From assembly GCF_900128985.1 (NCBI RefSeq), contig NZ_FQUC01000005.1, forward strand, positions 62,001 through 126,000: a DNA stretch of 64,000 nt, given 5' to 3'. Of the stretch, positions 25,243 through 35,130 are shown one piece after another (position 1 is the first letter of the stretch; the number at the start of each line of letters is the position of its first letter). Origin of the DNA: Indolivaga macrotermitis. Lineage in GTDB: Bacteria; Bacteroidota; Bacteroidia; Bacteroidales; Dysgonomonadaceae. Under the pieces are notes generated by a model that saw nothing but the letters and a program-made list of their open reading frames with translations, did no database searches and was not told the DNA's origin. Made by a program: the position numbers and the translations under genes.

Positions 25243-26468
25243 TATATTATTTATTAATATTTATAGCTATTCTTGATTTTTGCTGGACTCAATATCTGGC
25301 GTACCGGAATCGTAAAAAAATGAGTCCGGATATTCCTTCCGAGTTACAAGGAATATATGATCAGGAGAAGTATCTAAAACAACAATCTTATCAAAAAGAA
25401 AACAGCCGTCTGGGATTAATATCCGGAACAACTCTTTTTGCACTATTACTTTTAACCCTTGTTACGTATGGCTTTGGCTGGATTGACTCTACAATACGGT
25501 CATACATAAGCAATCCGTTAATGATAACCCTGACTTTTTTCGGCTTTATTCTTGCTGCAAGCCAGATATTATCCCTACCCTTTTCCTATTATGACACTTT
25601 TGTTATAGAAGCAAAATATGGTTTTAATAAATCAACGCGGAGAATGTTTTGGGCTGATTGGATAAAAGGACTGATTCTTAGCATTGTTTTAGGCGGAATT
25701 ATTGTATCCCTATTAGTCTGGGTATATGATAATCTCGGTAATTCGGCATGGTTATTAGCATGGGGAATAATGACTGTCTTTTCGTTATTTATAACACTAT
25801 CCTATTCAAACCTCATAGTACCGATCTTTAATAAGCAAACACCCTTGGAAGAAGGAGAACTACGTTCAGCTATCAAAGCATTTTCAGAGAAAGCGGGATT
25901 CGAACTAAGCGATATTTATGTAATGGATGCATCGAAAAGGACAACAAAAGCCAATGCTTATTTTACAGGATTAGGTAATAAGAAGCGGATAGTTCTTTAT
26001 GATACTTTGATAAATGATTTATCGGCTGACGAAATAGTAGCCGTTCTGGCTCACGAAATAGGACATTATAAGAAGAAACATACTGTTCAACAACTTATTA
26101 TCTCGATATTTCAGACGGGATTACTCTTATTCCTGTTATCTTTCTTTCTGGATAGTCCTGCTGTAGCAACAGCGATGGGTAGCGAGATTCCATCATTCCA
26201 TATTGGAATCATGGCTTTTGTGTTGCTATTAGCGCCATTCTCATTAGTCACGGGAACTTTGATGAATTTGCTTAGCCGCAAGAATGAGTATGAAGCAGAT
26301 GCTTTTGCCACCAGTTTCGGTCTGGGAAATTCGTTGATCGAGGGCTTAAAAAAACTATCGGTTAAATCCCTGAGTAATCTCAATCCGGACCCTCTTAATG
26401 TCTTTTTTTATTACTCACATCCTACACTGCTGCAAAGAATTCTCAGAATAAAAAATCTGAATAAATAA
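25239..26468 (+). CDS. M48 family (Ste24-type) membrane metalloprotease
   Basis: A 409-residue integral membrane zinc protease of the CAAX-prenyl-protease-1/Ste24 type. It has an N-terminal M48 accessory region with four or more membrane segments (about 1-190), the zinc motif HEIGH at 272-276 and the third ligand Glu350 in NEYEADAF, then a conserved YYSHPTLLQRI end. Bacteria do not prenylate CAAX proteins, so the physiological substrates are probably misfolded or membrane proteins (inference). It is coupled to the upstream membrane gene by an ATGA overlap. Confidence 0.93.
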   Translation: MIYYLLIFIAILDFCWTQYLAYRNRKKMSPDIPSELQGIYDQEKYLKQQSYQKENSRLGLISGTTLFALLLLTLVTYGFGWIDSTIRSYISNPLMITLTFFGFILAASQILSLPFSYYDTFVIEAKYGFNKSTRRMFWADWIKGLILSIVLGGIIVSLLVWVYDNLGNSAWLLAWGIMTVFSLFITLSYSNLIVPIFNKQTPLEEGELRSAIKAFSEKAGFELSDIYVMDASKRTTKANAYFTGLGNKKRIVLYDTLINDLSADEIVAVLAHEIGHYKKKHTVQQLIISIFQTGLLLFLLSFFLDSPAVATAMGSEIPSFHIGIMAFVLLLAPFSLVTGTLMNLLSRKNEYEADAFATSFGLGNSLIEGLKKLSVKSLSNLNPDPLNVFFYYSHPTLLQRILRIKNLNK

Positions 26469-26535
26469 TATTCAGATTATAAGTGATTTCTGTTAGTGGC
26501 GGACTTTTTATATTTCTTATGACATAAATAAATTA

Positions 26536-26543
26536 TATATTTG
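26536..26543 (+). promoter_or_regulatory. Putative -7 box of the first duplicated barrel gene
   Basis: TATATTTG, a full TAnnTTTG match, 40 bases before the start. A weak TTTC lies at the -33 distance (26513-26516). Confidence 0.5.
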
Positions 26544-26583
26544 TATAGAACAATATTATTAACAAATAAACACACTTAACCTT

Positions 26584-27303
26584 ATGAAGAAATTTATTAC
26601 CAGTTTTATACTCCTTCTATTTTGTATTACTGCAATCGCTCAGAGTTATACTGAAACAATATACCTAAAGAATGGTGGCGTAATAAAGGGTGTAATAATA
26701 GAACAAATACCTGACGAAAGTGTAAAGATCATGACTAAAGACCAAAACGTATTTGTCTTTAGATTTGAGGAGATCTCGAAAATTACGAAAGAAGTTCCAT
26801 CCAGACATAACTGGAATAGTAAATCGACCACTATAAGTAGCGGATACAAAGGATTTGTAGATCTGGGCTATACAATAGGTATAGGTGATGGCAGATATGC
26901 CGGACGCATTGATTTTACAACATCTCATGGATACCAGATCAATCCTTATATTTATCTGGGTATCGGTTCCGGGGTAAATTATTTTTGTGAAGAAGGTGCT
27001 GATGAATGGTCTTTTCCTCTATTTGCAAATCCAAGGGCTAATTTGTTAGATGGTCCAATCACTCCTTTTGTTGATGTCAAGATCGGATATACTTTCGGAG
27101 ATTTAGTAAAAGGATTTTATCTATCACCATCATTAGGGGTTCGTTTTGCTTTATCAGACCGAAATGCCATTAATTTCAGTGCCGGATATACTTTACAGAA
27201 TGTGAATTATGATTACGATTTTTATTATGGCGGATCTTATTACAATTATTCGGATAAAATAAACCTTGGAGGTATTACTCTAAAACTCGGATTCGAATTT
27301 TAA
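26584..27303 (+). CDS. Outer-membrane beta-barrel-like protein, tandem copy 1
   Basis: A 239-residue secreted protein with a signal peptide (MKKFITSFILLLFCITAIAQ). A short N-terminal module, TIYLKNGGVIKGVIIEQIP (26-44), then VFRFEEISKITKE, is a motif seen in many Bacteroidetes envelope proteins. From about residue 85 to the end, alternating aromatic strands (DLGYTIGIGDGR, YIYLGIGSGVNYF, VDVKIGYTFGD, FYLSPSLGVRF, NFSAGYTLQNV, LGGITLKLGFEF) suggest a small 8-stranded outer-membrane barrel ending in Phe. It is paralogous to the next gene. The function is unknown. Confidence 0.8.
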   Translation: MKKFITSFILLLFCITAIAQSYTETIYLKNGGVIKGVIIEQIPDESVKIMTKDQNVFVFRFEEISKITKEVPSRHNWNSKSTTISSGYKGFVDLGYTIGIGDGRYAGRIDFTTSHGYQINPYIYLGIGSGVNYFCEEGADEWSFPLFANPRANLLDGPITPFVDVKIGYTFGDLVKGFYLSPSLGVRFALSDRNAINFSAGYTLQNVNYDYDFYYGGSYYNYSDKINLGGITLKLGFEF

Positions 27304-27310
27304 AATAAAC

Positions 27311-27343
27311 AAAAAAGAGCTGCAATATTTGCAGCTCTTTTTT
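27311..27343 (+). terminator. Terminator after barrel copy 1
   Basis: A perfect 15-bp stem, aaaaaagagctgcaa (27311-27325) with ttgcagctctttttt (27329-27343), and a 3-base loop. Its GAGCTGC core recurs after copy 2. Confidence 0.9.
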
Positions 27344-27402
27344 ATAAAATACAAAAATTGGCTCAAAACAAATATTTCTGAATTCAAGTAACAATTCTAA
27401 TA

Positions 27403-28113
27403 ATGAAAAAAGCAATCTTTTCTATATTACTCCTGTTTTTCAGTTTAACACTTACAGCTCAATATTATACAGAAACGATTTATCTTAAAAATGGAGGAGT
27501 AATTAAAGGTACAATTATCGAACAGATACCTGATGAGAGTGTGAAAATAGTAACATTCAGTGATGATATAATGATATTTAGATTTGATGAAATTTCTAAA
27601 ATAACAAGACAAAAAGTAAAGTCATACATTAACAGAAATAGTAGAACAAATGGTTATAGAGGTCTTATTGATATAGGATACAGCTTTGGCATAAGTGATA
27701 TAAAAAAAACAGACAGGGTGGAGATAAGTATTAGCCAAGGCTATGCTTTCAATTCAAACTTTTATATAGGAGCTGGAGTAGCCGTAAATTACTATACACA
27801 AGGTGATGGGATGAATTCGGCTTGGGCGTATCCTATTTTCATAAATCCTAGAGTATATTTAACGGATGGAATGCAAATTGTATCACCATTCCTTGATTTA
27901 AAAATTGGTTATACTACAGGAAGTAGCGTGAAAGGTTTTTATCTGAATCCTTCCATTGGGACTAACTTCTCTTTAAATAATGGTAATATTGTAAATATTA
28001 GCGTTGGATATACATGGCAAAGTACAGATGTTATGTATTGGGGAAGCTGGAGTTCCTCAATAGAAAAAAAGAATCTGGGAGCATTATCTTTAAAAGTCGG
28101 AGTTGAATTCTAA
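27403..28113 (+). CDS. Outer-membrane beta-barrel-like protein, tandem copy 2
   Basis: A 236-residue paralogue of the preceding gene with the same order: signal peptide (MKKAIFSILLLFFSLTLTAQ), the TIYLKNGGVIKGTIIEQIPDES module (almost identical at 26-47), then a barrel region (DIGYSFGISD, YIGAGVAVNYY, LDLKIGYTTGSS, FYLNPSIGTNF, ISVGYTWQS, LGALSLKVGVEF). The N-terminal module is much more conserved between the copies than the barrel. It has its own terminator resembling that of copy 1, showing that the duplication included the 3' signal. No clear promoter was seen. Confidence 0.8.
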   Translation: MKKAIFSILLLFFSLTLTAQYYTETIYLKNGGVIKGTIIEQIPDESVKIVTFSDDIMIFRFDEISKITRQKVKSYINRNSRTNGYRGLIDIGYSFGISDIKKTDRVEISISQGYAFNSNFYIGAGVAVNYYTQGDGMNSAWAYPIFINPRVYLTDGMQIVSPFLDLKIGYTTGSSVKGFYLNPSIGTNFSLNNGNIVNISVGYTWQSTDVMYWGSWSSSIEKKNLGALSLKVGVEF

Positions 28114-28137
28114 TTATATATGCTATTTGGGATAAAG

Positions 28138-28168
28138 AAAAAGAGCTGCTAAAAAAGCAGCTCTTTTT
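28138..28168. terminator. Bidirectional terminator after barrel copy 2
   Basis: A 13-bp stem, aaaaagagctgct (28138-28150) with agcagctcttttt (28156-28168), and a 5-base loop. It ends just before the stop codon of the convergent lipoprotein gene at 28169. Confidence 0.88.
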
Positions 28169-29005
28169 TTATTTAAACTTTTCTCCATCCCATGTAAATA
28201 AGTCCGGACAAATCGGATAATTACCCTCCGCATTATACTGTTTGGCTAATTGCCTGATTTTTTCCACACCTTCCGTATCATTACTACCTGCTATCAATAA
28301 TAAATCCCTGTTAGGAATAGCGATAACAAATTTACCATCAACCGGAAAAAACTCTTTTGTCCATATATTGTCAAACAAGATCAAAGAAGCTTCATAATCA
28401 CCACCTGCAGCAATTCCATACAAACCGTCGTCTCCCACTTTATTTACCAGACCTTCGAGTTTTCGTTTCAGATTATCAATGGCTGTTTCAAGAAGTTTAG
28501 GTTTTTCTATATTTAGCTTTTGAAAATCATCCGGATTAAGGTATGCAATAGAATGATTGTTATCTTGTGCAAAAACAATGATAAGCTTATCATTATAAGG
28601 TTCGAAAACGATTGGCAGATCTTTTCCTTTTACTAATCTTTTTAATTCATCAATATAAGCGATAGGCTTAATAACAGGAACAATATTAGAAATTTTAATA
28701 GTCTCCTTATCATATTTATGTATCTCCGAGGCTGCAGATGTATAACGGGATAAAATGTTACCTATATCACCTGGATTTCCCAGATATTCGGTATAAGCAT
28801 TATCCAAAAAATGCTGAATACTATCTTCCTTGGAGGTAATAAGCAAATCTTCGGAAATTGTAAAGTCCTGATCCGGAACCTTAAGCTCTAAAGAATCCAT
28901 ATAAATAGCAGTAAACTCATACGGAGTTAACTTCGACTTGTCTGAACAGTTCACTAATAATAAGCTTACACTTATTAGATAAAGTGATAAGTAAAAAAGT
29001 TTCAT
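28169..29005 (-). CDS. Uncharacterised lipoprotein
   Basis: A 278-residue protein with a lipoprotein signal MKLFYLSLYLISVSLLLVNC, lipobox cysteine 20. The mature part is soluble, mixed alpha/beta and acidic, with stretches such as LPIVFEPYNDKLIIVFAQD and GDYEASLILFDNIW; the family was not recognised. It may be anchored in the periplasm or surface-exposed; no Asp/Glu-rich surface-export signal follows the cysteine (SDKSK). It is a single gene convergent with the barrel pair. No function is assigned. Confidence 0.75.
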   Translation of the reverse strand: MKLFYLSLYLISVSLLLVNCSDKSKLTPYEFTAIYMDSLELKVPDQDFTISEDLLITSKEDSIQHFLDNAYTEYLGNPGDIGNILSRYTSAASEIHKYDKETIKISNIVPVIKPIAYIDELKRLVKGKDLPIVFEPYNDKLIIVFAQDNNHSIAYLNPDDFQKLNIEKPKLLETAIDNLKRKLEGLVNKVGDDGLYGIAAGGDYEASLILFDNIWTKEFFPVDGKFVIAIPNRDLLLIAGSNDTEGVEKIRQLAKQYNAEGNYPICPDLFTWDGEKFK

Positions 29006-29041
29006 TTGTGATTTTAGTGTTGTTTATGAAGCAAATATAAT

Positions 29042-29081
29042 AAAAAAATCTCCTGTAAAGTGATTAAATCTTTACAGGAGA
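29042..29081 (-). terminator. Terminator after glnN
   Basis: A perfect 12-bp stem, tctcctgtaaag (29049-29060) with ctttacaggaga (29070-29081), is followed on the minus strand by seven T. It lies 28 bases past the glnN stop. Confidence 0.9.
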
Positions 29082-29108
29082 CCTATTTATAAAATGTTTT
29101 ATACAATC

Positions 29109-31292
29109 TTATCTGATAAACAACAATTCTCTGTATTTAGGTAGAGGCCACATGTTATTATCAACTATCAATTCCAGCTTGTCGATATGATAACGGATCT
29201 CATCCAGATAAGGAGCAACTACATCATGATATTCGATCGCTTTTTCACGTTCGTTTTCTATGTTGTTAGCTTTCTTACGGGCATCGACCATTTCATGCAC
29301 TTTTGCATTAATAGCATTTACGTGAGATGAAATCTTATCTATCAACCGAATCTGTTCTGCTCCTTTTATCTTATAGTCTTCGAAAACATCTTTCAGTTTC
29401 GCAACATTTACAAGAAGAATAGACTGATAAGTGATAGAAACCGGAATTATATGATTTAATGCCAAGTCTCCTAATACACGCGATTCTATCTGGATCTTCT
29501 TTGTATAAGTTTCCCATTTCACTTCGTTACGGGCGTGTAACTCTACTTCTGACAGGATGCCAGCGAAAGTTTTGATACTTTGTTTAGATGTATAGCTGTC
29601 ATATATTACAGGTACACTGGTTTCGCAGTCCAAACCTCGTTTGGCAGCTTCCGCCTTCCACTCATCACTATATCCATTACCGTTGAACCGGATTGGGCGG
29701 GATTCTTTGATATATTTTTTCAATATTTCGTAAAGAGCTTCTTCTTTCGCTTTACCTTTTTTAATCAATGCATCTACTTCAGCTTTGAATAGTCTTAGTT
29801 GCTCAGCAACAGAAGCATTCAATGCAGTCATGGCAGAAGCACAGTTAGCAGAAGATCCTACAGCGCGGAACTCGAAACGGTTACCTGTAAAAGCAAAAGG
29901 AGATGTACGGTTACGGTCAGTATTATCTAATAAGATCTCAGGAATTTGACCTACGCCCAGACTTAAACCTTTTTTATCGTCTACAACGATGGCATCTTTT
30001 ACTGTACTGCTTTCGAATTTATCTAAGATATCGCTAACCTGGCTACCCAAGAATACCGAAATAATAGCAGGAGGAGCCTCATTTGCACCTAAACGGTGAG
30101 CATTGGTCGCAGATGAAATAGATGCTTTTAATAATCCGTTATTCTTATGTACTGCAGCCAGAATATTCACAATAAATGTGATAAAACGAAGGTTCTCTTC
30201 TGTGTCTTTACCCGGAGACAATAGATTGATTCCTGTGTCGGTTGTTAAAGACCAATTATTGTGTTTTCCTGATCCGTTAATTCCTTTAAATGGTTTTTCA
30301 TGAAGAAGAATACGGAACGAATGACGGCGCGCAATCTTTTCCATCAGGGACATGATCAGTAAATTATGATCTACAGCCAGATTACATTCTTCATATATAG
30401 GAGCTAACTCAAACTGATTAGGAGCAACTTCATTGTGGCGGGTTTTTACCGGAATACCTAAAGCATATGATTCATACTCCAGTTCTTCCATAAACTTGAT
30501 CACACGTTGCGGAATAGAACCGAAATAATGGTCTTCTAATTGTTGATTTTTAGCACTTTCGTGACTCATTAGAGTACGTCCGGTCAACATTAAGTCGGGA
30601 CGGGCCGCGAATAAATCTTCATCAACCAGAAAATATTCTTGTTCCCAGCCTAAGTTAGAATTGACCTTAGTTACATCTTCACTTCCGGGAAAGTAATGGC
30701 AAACATCGATACTTGCTTTGCCAACCGATGATATTGATTTCAACAACGGAGTTTTGTAGTCAAGAGATTCACCTGTATATGAGATAAATATTGTAGGGAT
30801 ACAAAGCGTATCTTCTACTATAAATGCAGGCGAAGTCGGATCCCAAGCCGAATAACCGCGGGCTTCGAATGTATTACGCAAACCTCCTGAAGGAAAGCTG
30901 GATGCATCAGGCTCTTGTTGTGCAAGAATCTTTCCGCTGAATTCTTCGATCAAACCACCCTGACCATCATGTTCGACGAAAGCATCATGTTTTTCGGCAG
31001 TACCATCAGTCAATGGATGAAACCAGTGTGTATAATGGGTCGCCCCATTTTCTAAAGCCCACATACGCATACCGGCAGCGACATGTTCGGCAATACCTCT
31101 GTTGATTGGTTCGCCTTTGTCGATAACCTTGCTCATGATTTTAAATGTCTCTTTAGACAAATATTTAGACATGGCTCTACGGTTGAAAACATTCACTCCG
31201 TAATATTCCGACGTCTTACCTTTCGGTTTTTCTACCTCTACAGGTTTTCTGTTTGCTGCGGCAGCAACAGCTTTGAAACGTAACTTAGACAT
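29109..31292 (-). CDS. glnN: Glutamine synthetase type III
   Basis: Makes glutamine from glutamate, ammonia and ATP. At 727 residues it is the large type III form typical of Bacteroidetes, not the ~470-residue GlnA. Visible features are the N-terminal EYYGVNVFNRRAMSKYL, the metal-site segment NLGWEQEYFLVD, KTRHNEVAPNQFELAP, GINGSGKHNNWS and the C-terminal helical extension with HEMVDARKKANNIE. It has no adenylylation loop of the GSI type. It is probably the last gene of a dapF-dapL-glnN operon (25-base gap to dapL) and ends in a strong terminator. Together with gltBD nearby it completes the GS-GOGAT cycle. Confidence 0.96.
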   Translation of the reverse strand: MSKLRFKAVAAAANRKPVEVEKPKGKTSEYYGVNVFNRRAMSKYLSKETFKIMSKVIDKGEPINRGIAEHVAAGMRMWALENGATHYTHWFHPLTDGTAEKHDAFVEHDGQGGLIEEFSGKILAQQEPDASSFPSGGLRNTFEARGYSAWDPTSPAFIVEDTLCIPTIFISYTGESLDYKTPLLKSISSVGKASIDVCHYFPGSEDVTKVNSNLGWEQEYFLVDEDLFAARPDLMLTGRTLMSHESAKNQQLEDHYFGSIPQRVIKFMEELEYESYALGIPVKTRHNEVAPNQFELAPIYEECNLAVDHNLLIMSLMEKIARRHSFRILLHEKPFKGINGSGKHNNWSLTTDTGINLLSPGKDTEENLRFITFIVNILAAVHKNNGLLKASISSATNAHRLGANEAPPAIISVFLGSQVSDILDKFESSTVKDAIVVDDKKGLSLGVGQIPEILLDNTDRNRTSPFAFTGNRFEFRAVGSSANCASAMTALNASVAEQLRLFKAEVDALIKKGKAKEEALYEILKKYIKESRPIRFNGNGYSDEWKAEAAKRGLDCETSVPVIYDSYTSKQSIKTFAGILSEVELHARNEVKWETYTKKIQIESRVLGDLALNHIIPVSITYQSILLVNVAKLKDVFEDYKIKGAEQIRLIDKISSHVNAINAKVHEMVDARKKANNIENEREKAIEYHDVVAPYLDEIRYHIDKLELIVDNNMWPLPKYRELLFIR

Positions 31293-31317
31293 AAAAGCTG
31301 ATTTTTGATGTGTGATA

Positions 31318-32550
31318 TTATAATTTTATATTTTTTAATCTGCTGATTGCTTCTTTTGTGTTTTCGAGAGACCCGAATGCCGTTAACCTCAAATATCCTT
31401 CGCCACTCGGTCCGAAACCAAGACCGGGTGTACCTACAATATTCAGTTCATTAAGCAAATAGTCGAAAAACTCCCACGATGTCATGCCATTGGGTGTCTT
31501 CACCCAGATATAAGGAGAGTTAACACCTCCGTATACTTTTAATCCCTGAGCCGATAGTCCTTCACGAATAATTTTGGCATTATTCAGGTAGTATTCAATT
31601 GTCTCCCTCACCTGTTTTTTCCCTTCCGGCGAATAACAAGCTTCCGCAGCCCGCTGAATAATATAAGGTACTCCGTTGAATTTAGTTGTGTGACGGCGAT
31701 TCCATAATTTATTCAATTGAATTTCTTCACCCTTACTTGTATAAGCAATCAATTCTTTCGGAATAACTGTATAGGCACATCGGGTTCCTGTAAATCCGGC
31801 AGTCTTAGAGAAACTACGGAATTCGACCGCTACTTTCTTAGCACCTTCTATTTCATAAATACTGTGAGGTACATTGTCTTCGGTAATAAATGCTTCGTAA
31901 GCCGAATCGAAAAGTATCAACACTTTATTAGCCAGAGCATAATCAACCCAAACTTTCAACTGATCTTTTGTTAAAGTAGTGCCTGTTGGATTATTAGGGT
32001 AACACAAGTACACAATATCTACTTTAGAGGTTGGTAATGATGGTACAAAATTGTTTTCTTCAGTACATGGAAGATATACTATCTTACTCCATTTTCCGTC
32101 AGTTCCCAAGTCACCCGAACGACCAGCCATAACATTGGTGTCTACATATACAGGATATACGGGATCGGTTATCGCTACCACATTATCGGTTCCTAATATG
32201 TCGCCAATATTACCGGTATCACTTTTGGATCCGTCACTGACAAATACTTCATCGGTCTGAATATCCAGCCCTAAAGCCTTGTAGTCATTTTCGACTATTG
32301 CATTTACCAGAAAATCGTACCCCTGTTCAGGGCCATATCCTCTGAAAGTTGTACTGTCAGCCATTTCATCTACAGCCTTATGCATAGCTTCTATGCAAGC
32401 TTTTGGTAGTGGTTTGGTAACATCTCCGATACCTAAACGTATAATATTAGCAGCCGGATTGGCAGCTTTAAATTCATTTACTTTGCGTGCAATATCCGAG
32501 AATAAGTAACTCCCGGGAAGTTTTAAATAATTGTCGTTTACTAAAGCCAT
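31318..32550 (-). CDS. dapL: LL-diaminopimelate aminotransferase DapL
   Basis: Converts tetrahydrodipicolinate directly to LL-diaminopimelate with glutamate as amino donor, bypassing the succinylase route of lysine and cell-wall synthesis. It is a 410-residue fold-type I PLP enzyme with the opening [20 protein letters not shown], the segment [11 protein letters not shown] and the PLP-lysine segment [15 protein letters not shown]. It follows dapF by 53 bases, so the two sequential steps of the pathway are adjacent and in pathway-reverse order. Length is typical. Confidence 0.96.
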   Translation of the reverse strand: MALVNDNYLKLPGSYLFSDIARKVNEFKAANPAANIIRLGIGDVTKPLPKACIEAMHKAVDEMADSTTFRGYGPEQGYDFLVNAIVENDYKALGLDIQTDEVFVSDGSKSDTGNIGDILGTDNVVAITDPVYPVYVDTNVMAGRSGDLGTDGKWSKIVYLPCTEENNFVPSLPTSKVDIVYLCYPNNPTGTTLTKDQLKVWVDYALANKVLILFDSAYEAFITEDNVPHSIYEIEGAKKVAVEFRSFSKTAGFTGTRCAYTVIPKELIAYTSKGEEIQLNKLWNRRHTTKFNGVPYIIQRAAEACYSPEGKKQVRETIEYYLNNAKIIREGLSAQGLKVYGGVNSPYIWVKTPNGMTSWEFFDYLLNELNIVGTPGLGFGPSGEGYLRLTAFGSLENTKEAISRLKNIKL

Positions 32551-32603
32551 TTTATGTTAATCTGCTATTTTTATCTATTTATACGTAAACACAACGCATA
32601 ATT

Positions 32604-33446
32604 TTATCTTATCAATTCACCTTCAAACACTGTCACAGCCTCTCCGGTCATATAAACATGGTTATTACTCTCGCACCACTCAATTTCCAAATCTCCACCT
32701 AAAAGATGGATAACAACCTTACGATCTGTATAATTATTTAGGATAGAAGCTACTGCTGCTGCACAGGCTCCGGTTCCGCAAGCTAAGGTCTCTCCTGCCC
32801 CACGTTCCCAAACACGCATATTTAAAGTGTTACGATCTACCACTTCTATAAATTCGGTATTGGTTCTACGGGGAAAAATAGGATTATTTTCGAACTTAGG
32901 TCCTAAAACAGGCAAATCGAAATCTTTGATTCCTTCTGTAAAAATTACAGCATGAGGATTGCCCATCGAAACACACGATATTTTCCATGTTTTGCCATCT
33001 ATTTCCAAAGGATAATTCAATACAGGCTGACCTGATACATTTACAGGGATAAGAACCGGGTCAAGTATCGGCTCACCCATATCTACCGTTATTCTTCGCG
33101 CCTTGGCATCTCCGTCCAGTAGAGTAATATATTTAACCCCGGCTTTGGTTTCGAGGGTAATTTCTTTTTTATCGGTTAATCCATTATCATAAACATATTT
33201 ACCTATACAACGGCTGGCATTTCCACACATTTCGGCTTCCGATCCGTCAGAGTTGAACATCTGCATTCTGAAGTCGCAAGTATCAGACGGCAGTATCAGC
33301 ACCAATCCATCCGATCCTATTCCAAAATTACGGTTGCTTAATTCAATAGCCAATTGTGTAGGATTTTCTATAGTAGTTGTAAAACCATTGACATATATAT
33401 AATCGTTACCTGCTCCTTGCATCTTGGTAAACTTCAAATTTCTCAT
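32604..33446 (-). CDS. dapF: Diaminopimelate epimerase
   Basis: Interconverts LL- and meso-diaminopimelate with a two-cysteine mechanism. The 280 residues show both catalytic cysteines: Cys74 in AEMCGNASRC and Cys223 in ETLACGTGACAA. The N-terminus FTKMQGAGNDYIYVN is diagnostic. It is the first gene of the dapF-dapL-glnN unit, preceded by a plausible Bacteroidetes promoter in a ~390-base gap. Confidence 0.97.
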   Translation of the reverse strand: MRNLKFTKMQGAGNDYIYVNGFTTTIENPTQLAIELSNRNFGIGSDGLVLILPSDTCDFRMQMFNSDGSEAEMCGNASRCIGKYVYDNGLTDKKEITLETKAGVKYITLLDGDAKARRITVDMGEPILDPVLIPVNVSGQPVLNYPLEIDGKTWKISCVSMGNPHAVIFTEGIKDFDLPVLGPKFENNPIFPRRTNTEFIEVVDRNTLNMRVWERGAGETLACGTGACAAAVASILNNYTDRKVVIHLLGGDLEIEWCESNNHVYMTGEAVTVFEGELIR

Positions 33447-33485
33447 TTTCTACGGACGTTTTTGGCTTTTGTTTATTTTACAATA

Positions 33486-33516
33486 CAAAAATGATACAAA
33501 TTATTTAAACTTGCAA
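33486..33516 (-). promoter_or_regulatory. Putative promoter of dapF
   Basis: On the minus strand TTG (33514-33516), a 20-base spacer and CATTTTTG (33486-33493, one change from TAnnTTTG), about 40 bases before the start codon. Confidence 0.45.
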
Positions 33517-33776
33517 GATTTATTGTCTAAATTTTAGTTTTAAATATTAAAATAAATCATTTTGAAACATTAAAAATAAAATTGATAACAAATAGATATT
33601 TCGACGAGTCATCTGTTTTACTATTCAAAATAGATTGACATAAATATCTTTATCTACTGACAATATTCTACTGCATTTTAATAATTTCGCAACACAAAGA
33701 TAACTGATAGTATTTATACAAGAAAAATAACATAATGCTAATTCAGCATTTCGTGTTTTTTTATTTGTAATAAAAC

Positions 33777-33815
33777 CAAAAGGAGCAACTTTCGGCAGAA
33801 GCTACTCCTTTTATT
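33777..33815 (-). terminator. Weak terminator after the DUF418 gene
   Basis: aaaaggag pairs with ctcctttt, with an inner mismatch zone and a loop around ttcggcag. T residues follow on the minus strand. Confidence 0.55.
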
Positions 33816-33839
33816 ATATTACTAAATATGCTGTACACG

Positions 33840-35030
33840 TTACTGCCTACCGGAGTTGATCCAGGTAAGTTTATGCCAAACTGATTCGAGGGGCCCTTGT
33901 TTATGTCTCGACAGCCACCATTTACAAAACAGTATCTGGATATATATCAACACAAGGCCTATAAGAAAACTTAGTGTTGCGCCACTGTATTTAGACAGGT
34001 TGAAACCTATAGGTTGGAATAAGAATGTACCGATAGCAGACTGAACCAGATAATTAGTCAGTGTCATTCGCCCGAAATAGCGAAGATTATTGGTCAACCG
34101 TACAAAAAAGTTCTTTTGATAAAGCAATACAAATGAGGCGACAATTACAAAGGTAAATGCAAGCTTCTGCCACATATCAAATACCACACCTAGTGTACCT
34201 CCAATAATCGGTGTTTGTTCTACCCGGGAATACATGATAGCTTTTAATTCCATTAGAGGGTTGTAAAGGAGAGCCGATACTACAAGGATATACACCCAGA
34301 AACGAATATTCTTTTCTGTCGCAACAAACAACTGTTTTCGACCTATCAGATAACCAATCATAAATAATCCGGCTATTTGCAGCAGACGGCCAACACTTAG
34401 TGTCCATGCAATATTTGCCATAATTCCGGTAGTCATACTCGCGTAGAAATATTCTTTCAGATCGCCGGTCGTTGCAACTCTATGCAATTCTCCATAAAGC
34501 TCCCCGACCCGATAGTCCGGCAAAGTGTATTCCGGATTAAACAAGCTGATTGCATAATGAATCCATTCCATTGGCTGAGCAAGCAGAATTATAGCTGTAA
34601 TAAGAATCGCTTTGTTACTCCATTTCCTGACTACGAAAAGAAAAACACCAACTATTGCATATACAAACAAAATATCGCCTCCGGGATAAAGCAGGCAGTT
34701 TATCATTCCAAAGCCAAACAAAATAAGCATACGCCACAGAAAACGGTATCCGAAATCGTTACCTTTTACTTCCTGATTATGAAACTGAACATAAAACGTA
34801 AAACCAAATAAGAGGGCAAAAATAGAATAAGACTTACCTGCAAAAATGGAAAATACGAGGCGTGATACTATATCATCCAAACTATTGAGCCATTCTGGCT
34901 GACTCTCGGGTGGCGGAAAACTAAAAAAGCCGAACTCCTGAATGTGAACCAAAAAGATAGCTAAAATGGCAAAACCTCGTAGAGCATCTATCATCTCTAT
35001 CCTTTGTGATGGGGGTGCTTGTGTATTCAT
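33840..35030 (-). CDS. DUF418 family membrane protein (YeiB-like)
   Basis: A 396-residue integral membrane protein with about 9-10 hydrophobic segments. The N-terminal RIEMIDALRGFAILAIFLVH resembles acyltransferase-3/heparan-acetyltransferase-type membrane proteins; the C-terminal half (FGRMTLTNYLVQSAIGTFLF...W) is the DUF418 signature. Members such as E. coli YeiB have no settled function; transport or membrane acyl transfer has been suggested on fold grounds. It is a single gene with a weak terminator, and the promoter was not identified. Confidence 0.88.
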   Translation of the reverse strand: MNTQAPPSQRIEMIDALRGFAILAIFLVHIQEFGFFSFPPPESQPEWLNSLDDIVSRLVFSIFAGKSYSIFALLFGFTFYVQFHNQEVKGNDFGYRFLWRMLILFGFGMINCLLYPGGDILFVYAIVGVFLFVVRKWSNKAILITAIILLAQPMEWIHYAISLFNPEYTLPDYRVGELYGELHRVATTGDLKEYFYASMTTGIMANIAWTLSVGRLLQIAGLFMIGYLIGRKQLFVATEKNIRFWVYILVVSALLYNPLMELKAIMYSRVEQTPIIGGTLGVVFDMWQKLAFTFVIVASFVLLYQKNFFVRLTNNLRYFGRMTLTNYLVQSAIGTFLFQPIGFNLSKYSGATLSFLIGLVLIYIQILFCKWWLSRHKQGPLESVWHKLTWINSGRQ

Positions 35031-35130
35031 GGTATTTATAGGGTTGTTGTTTTACAAAAATACTCTTTCAGTAATAGAATCAAACTAAAACAGAAAAAAA
35101 TAATGTAAAATATACACTTCTTAATTCAAT

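Larger units (their letters stand above)
33447..33839. other. Intergenic region dapF / DUF418, 393 bases
   Basis: Very AT-rich, with no credible gene on either strand. It contains the dapF promoter candidate (33486-33516) and, at the right end, the weak terminator of the DUF418 gene (33777-33815). Nothing else was recognised between about 33520 and 33770. Confidence 0.6.
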
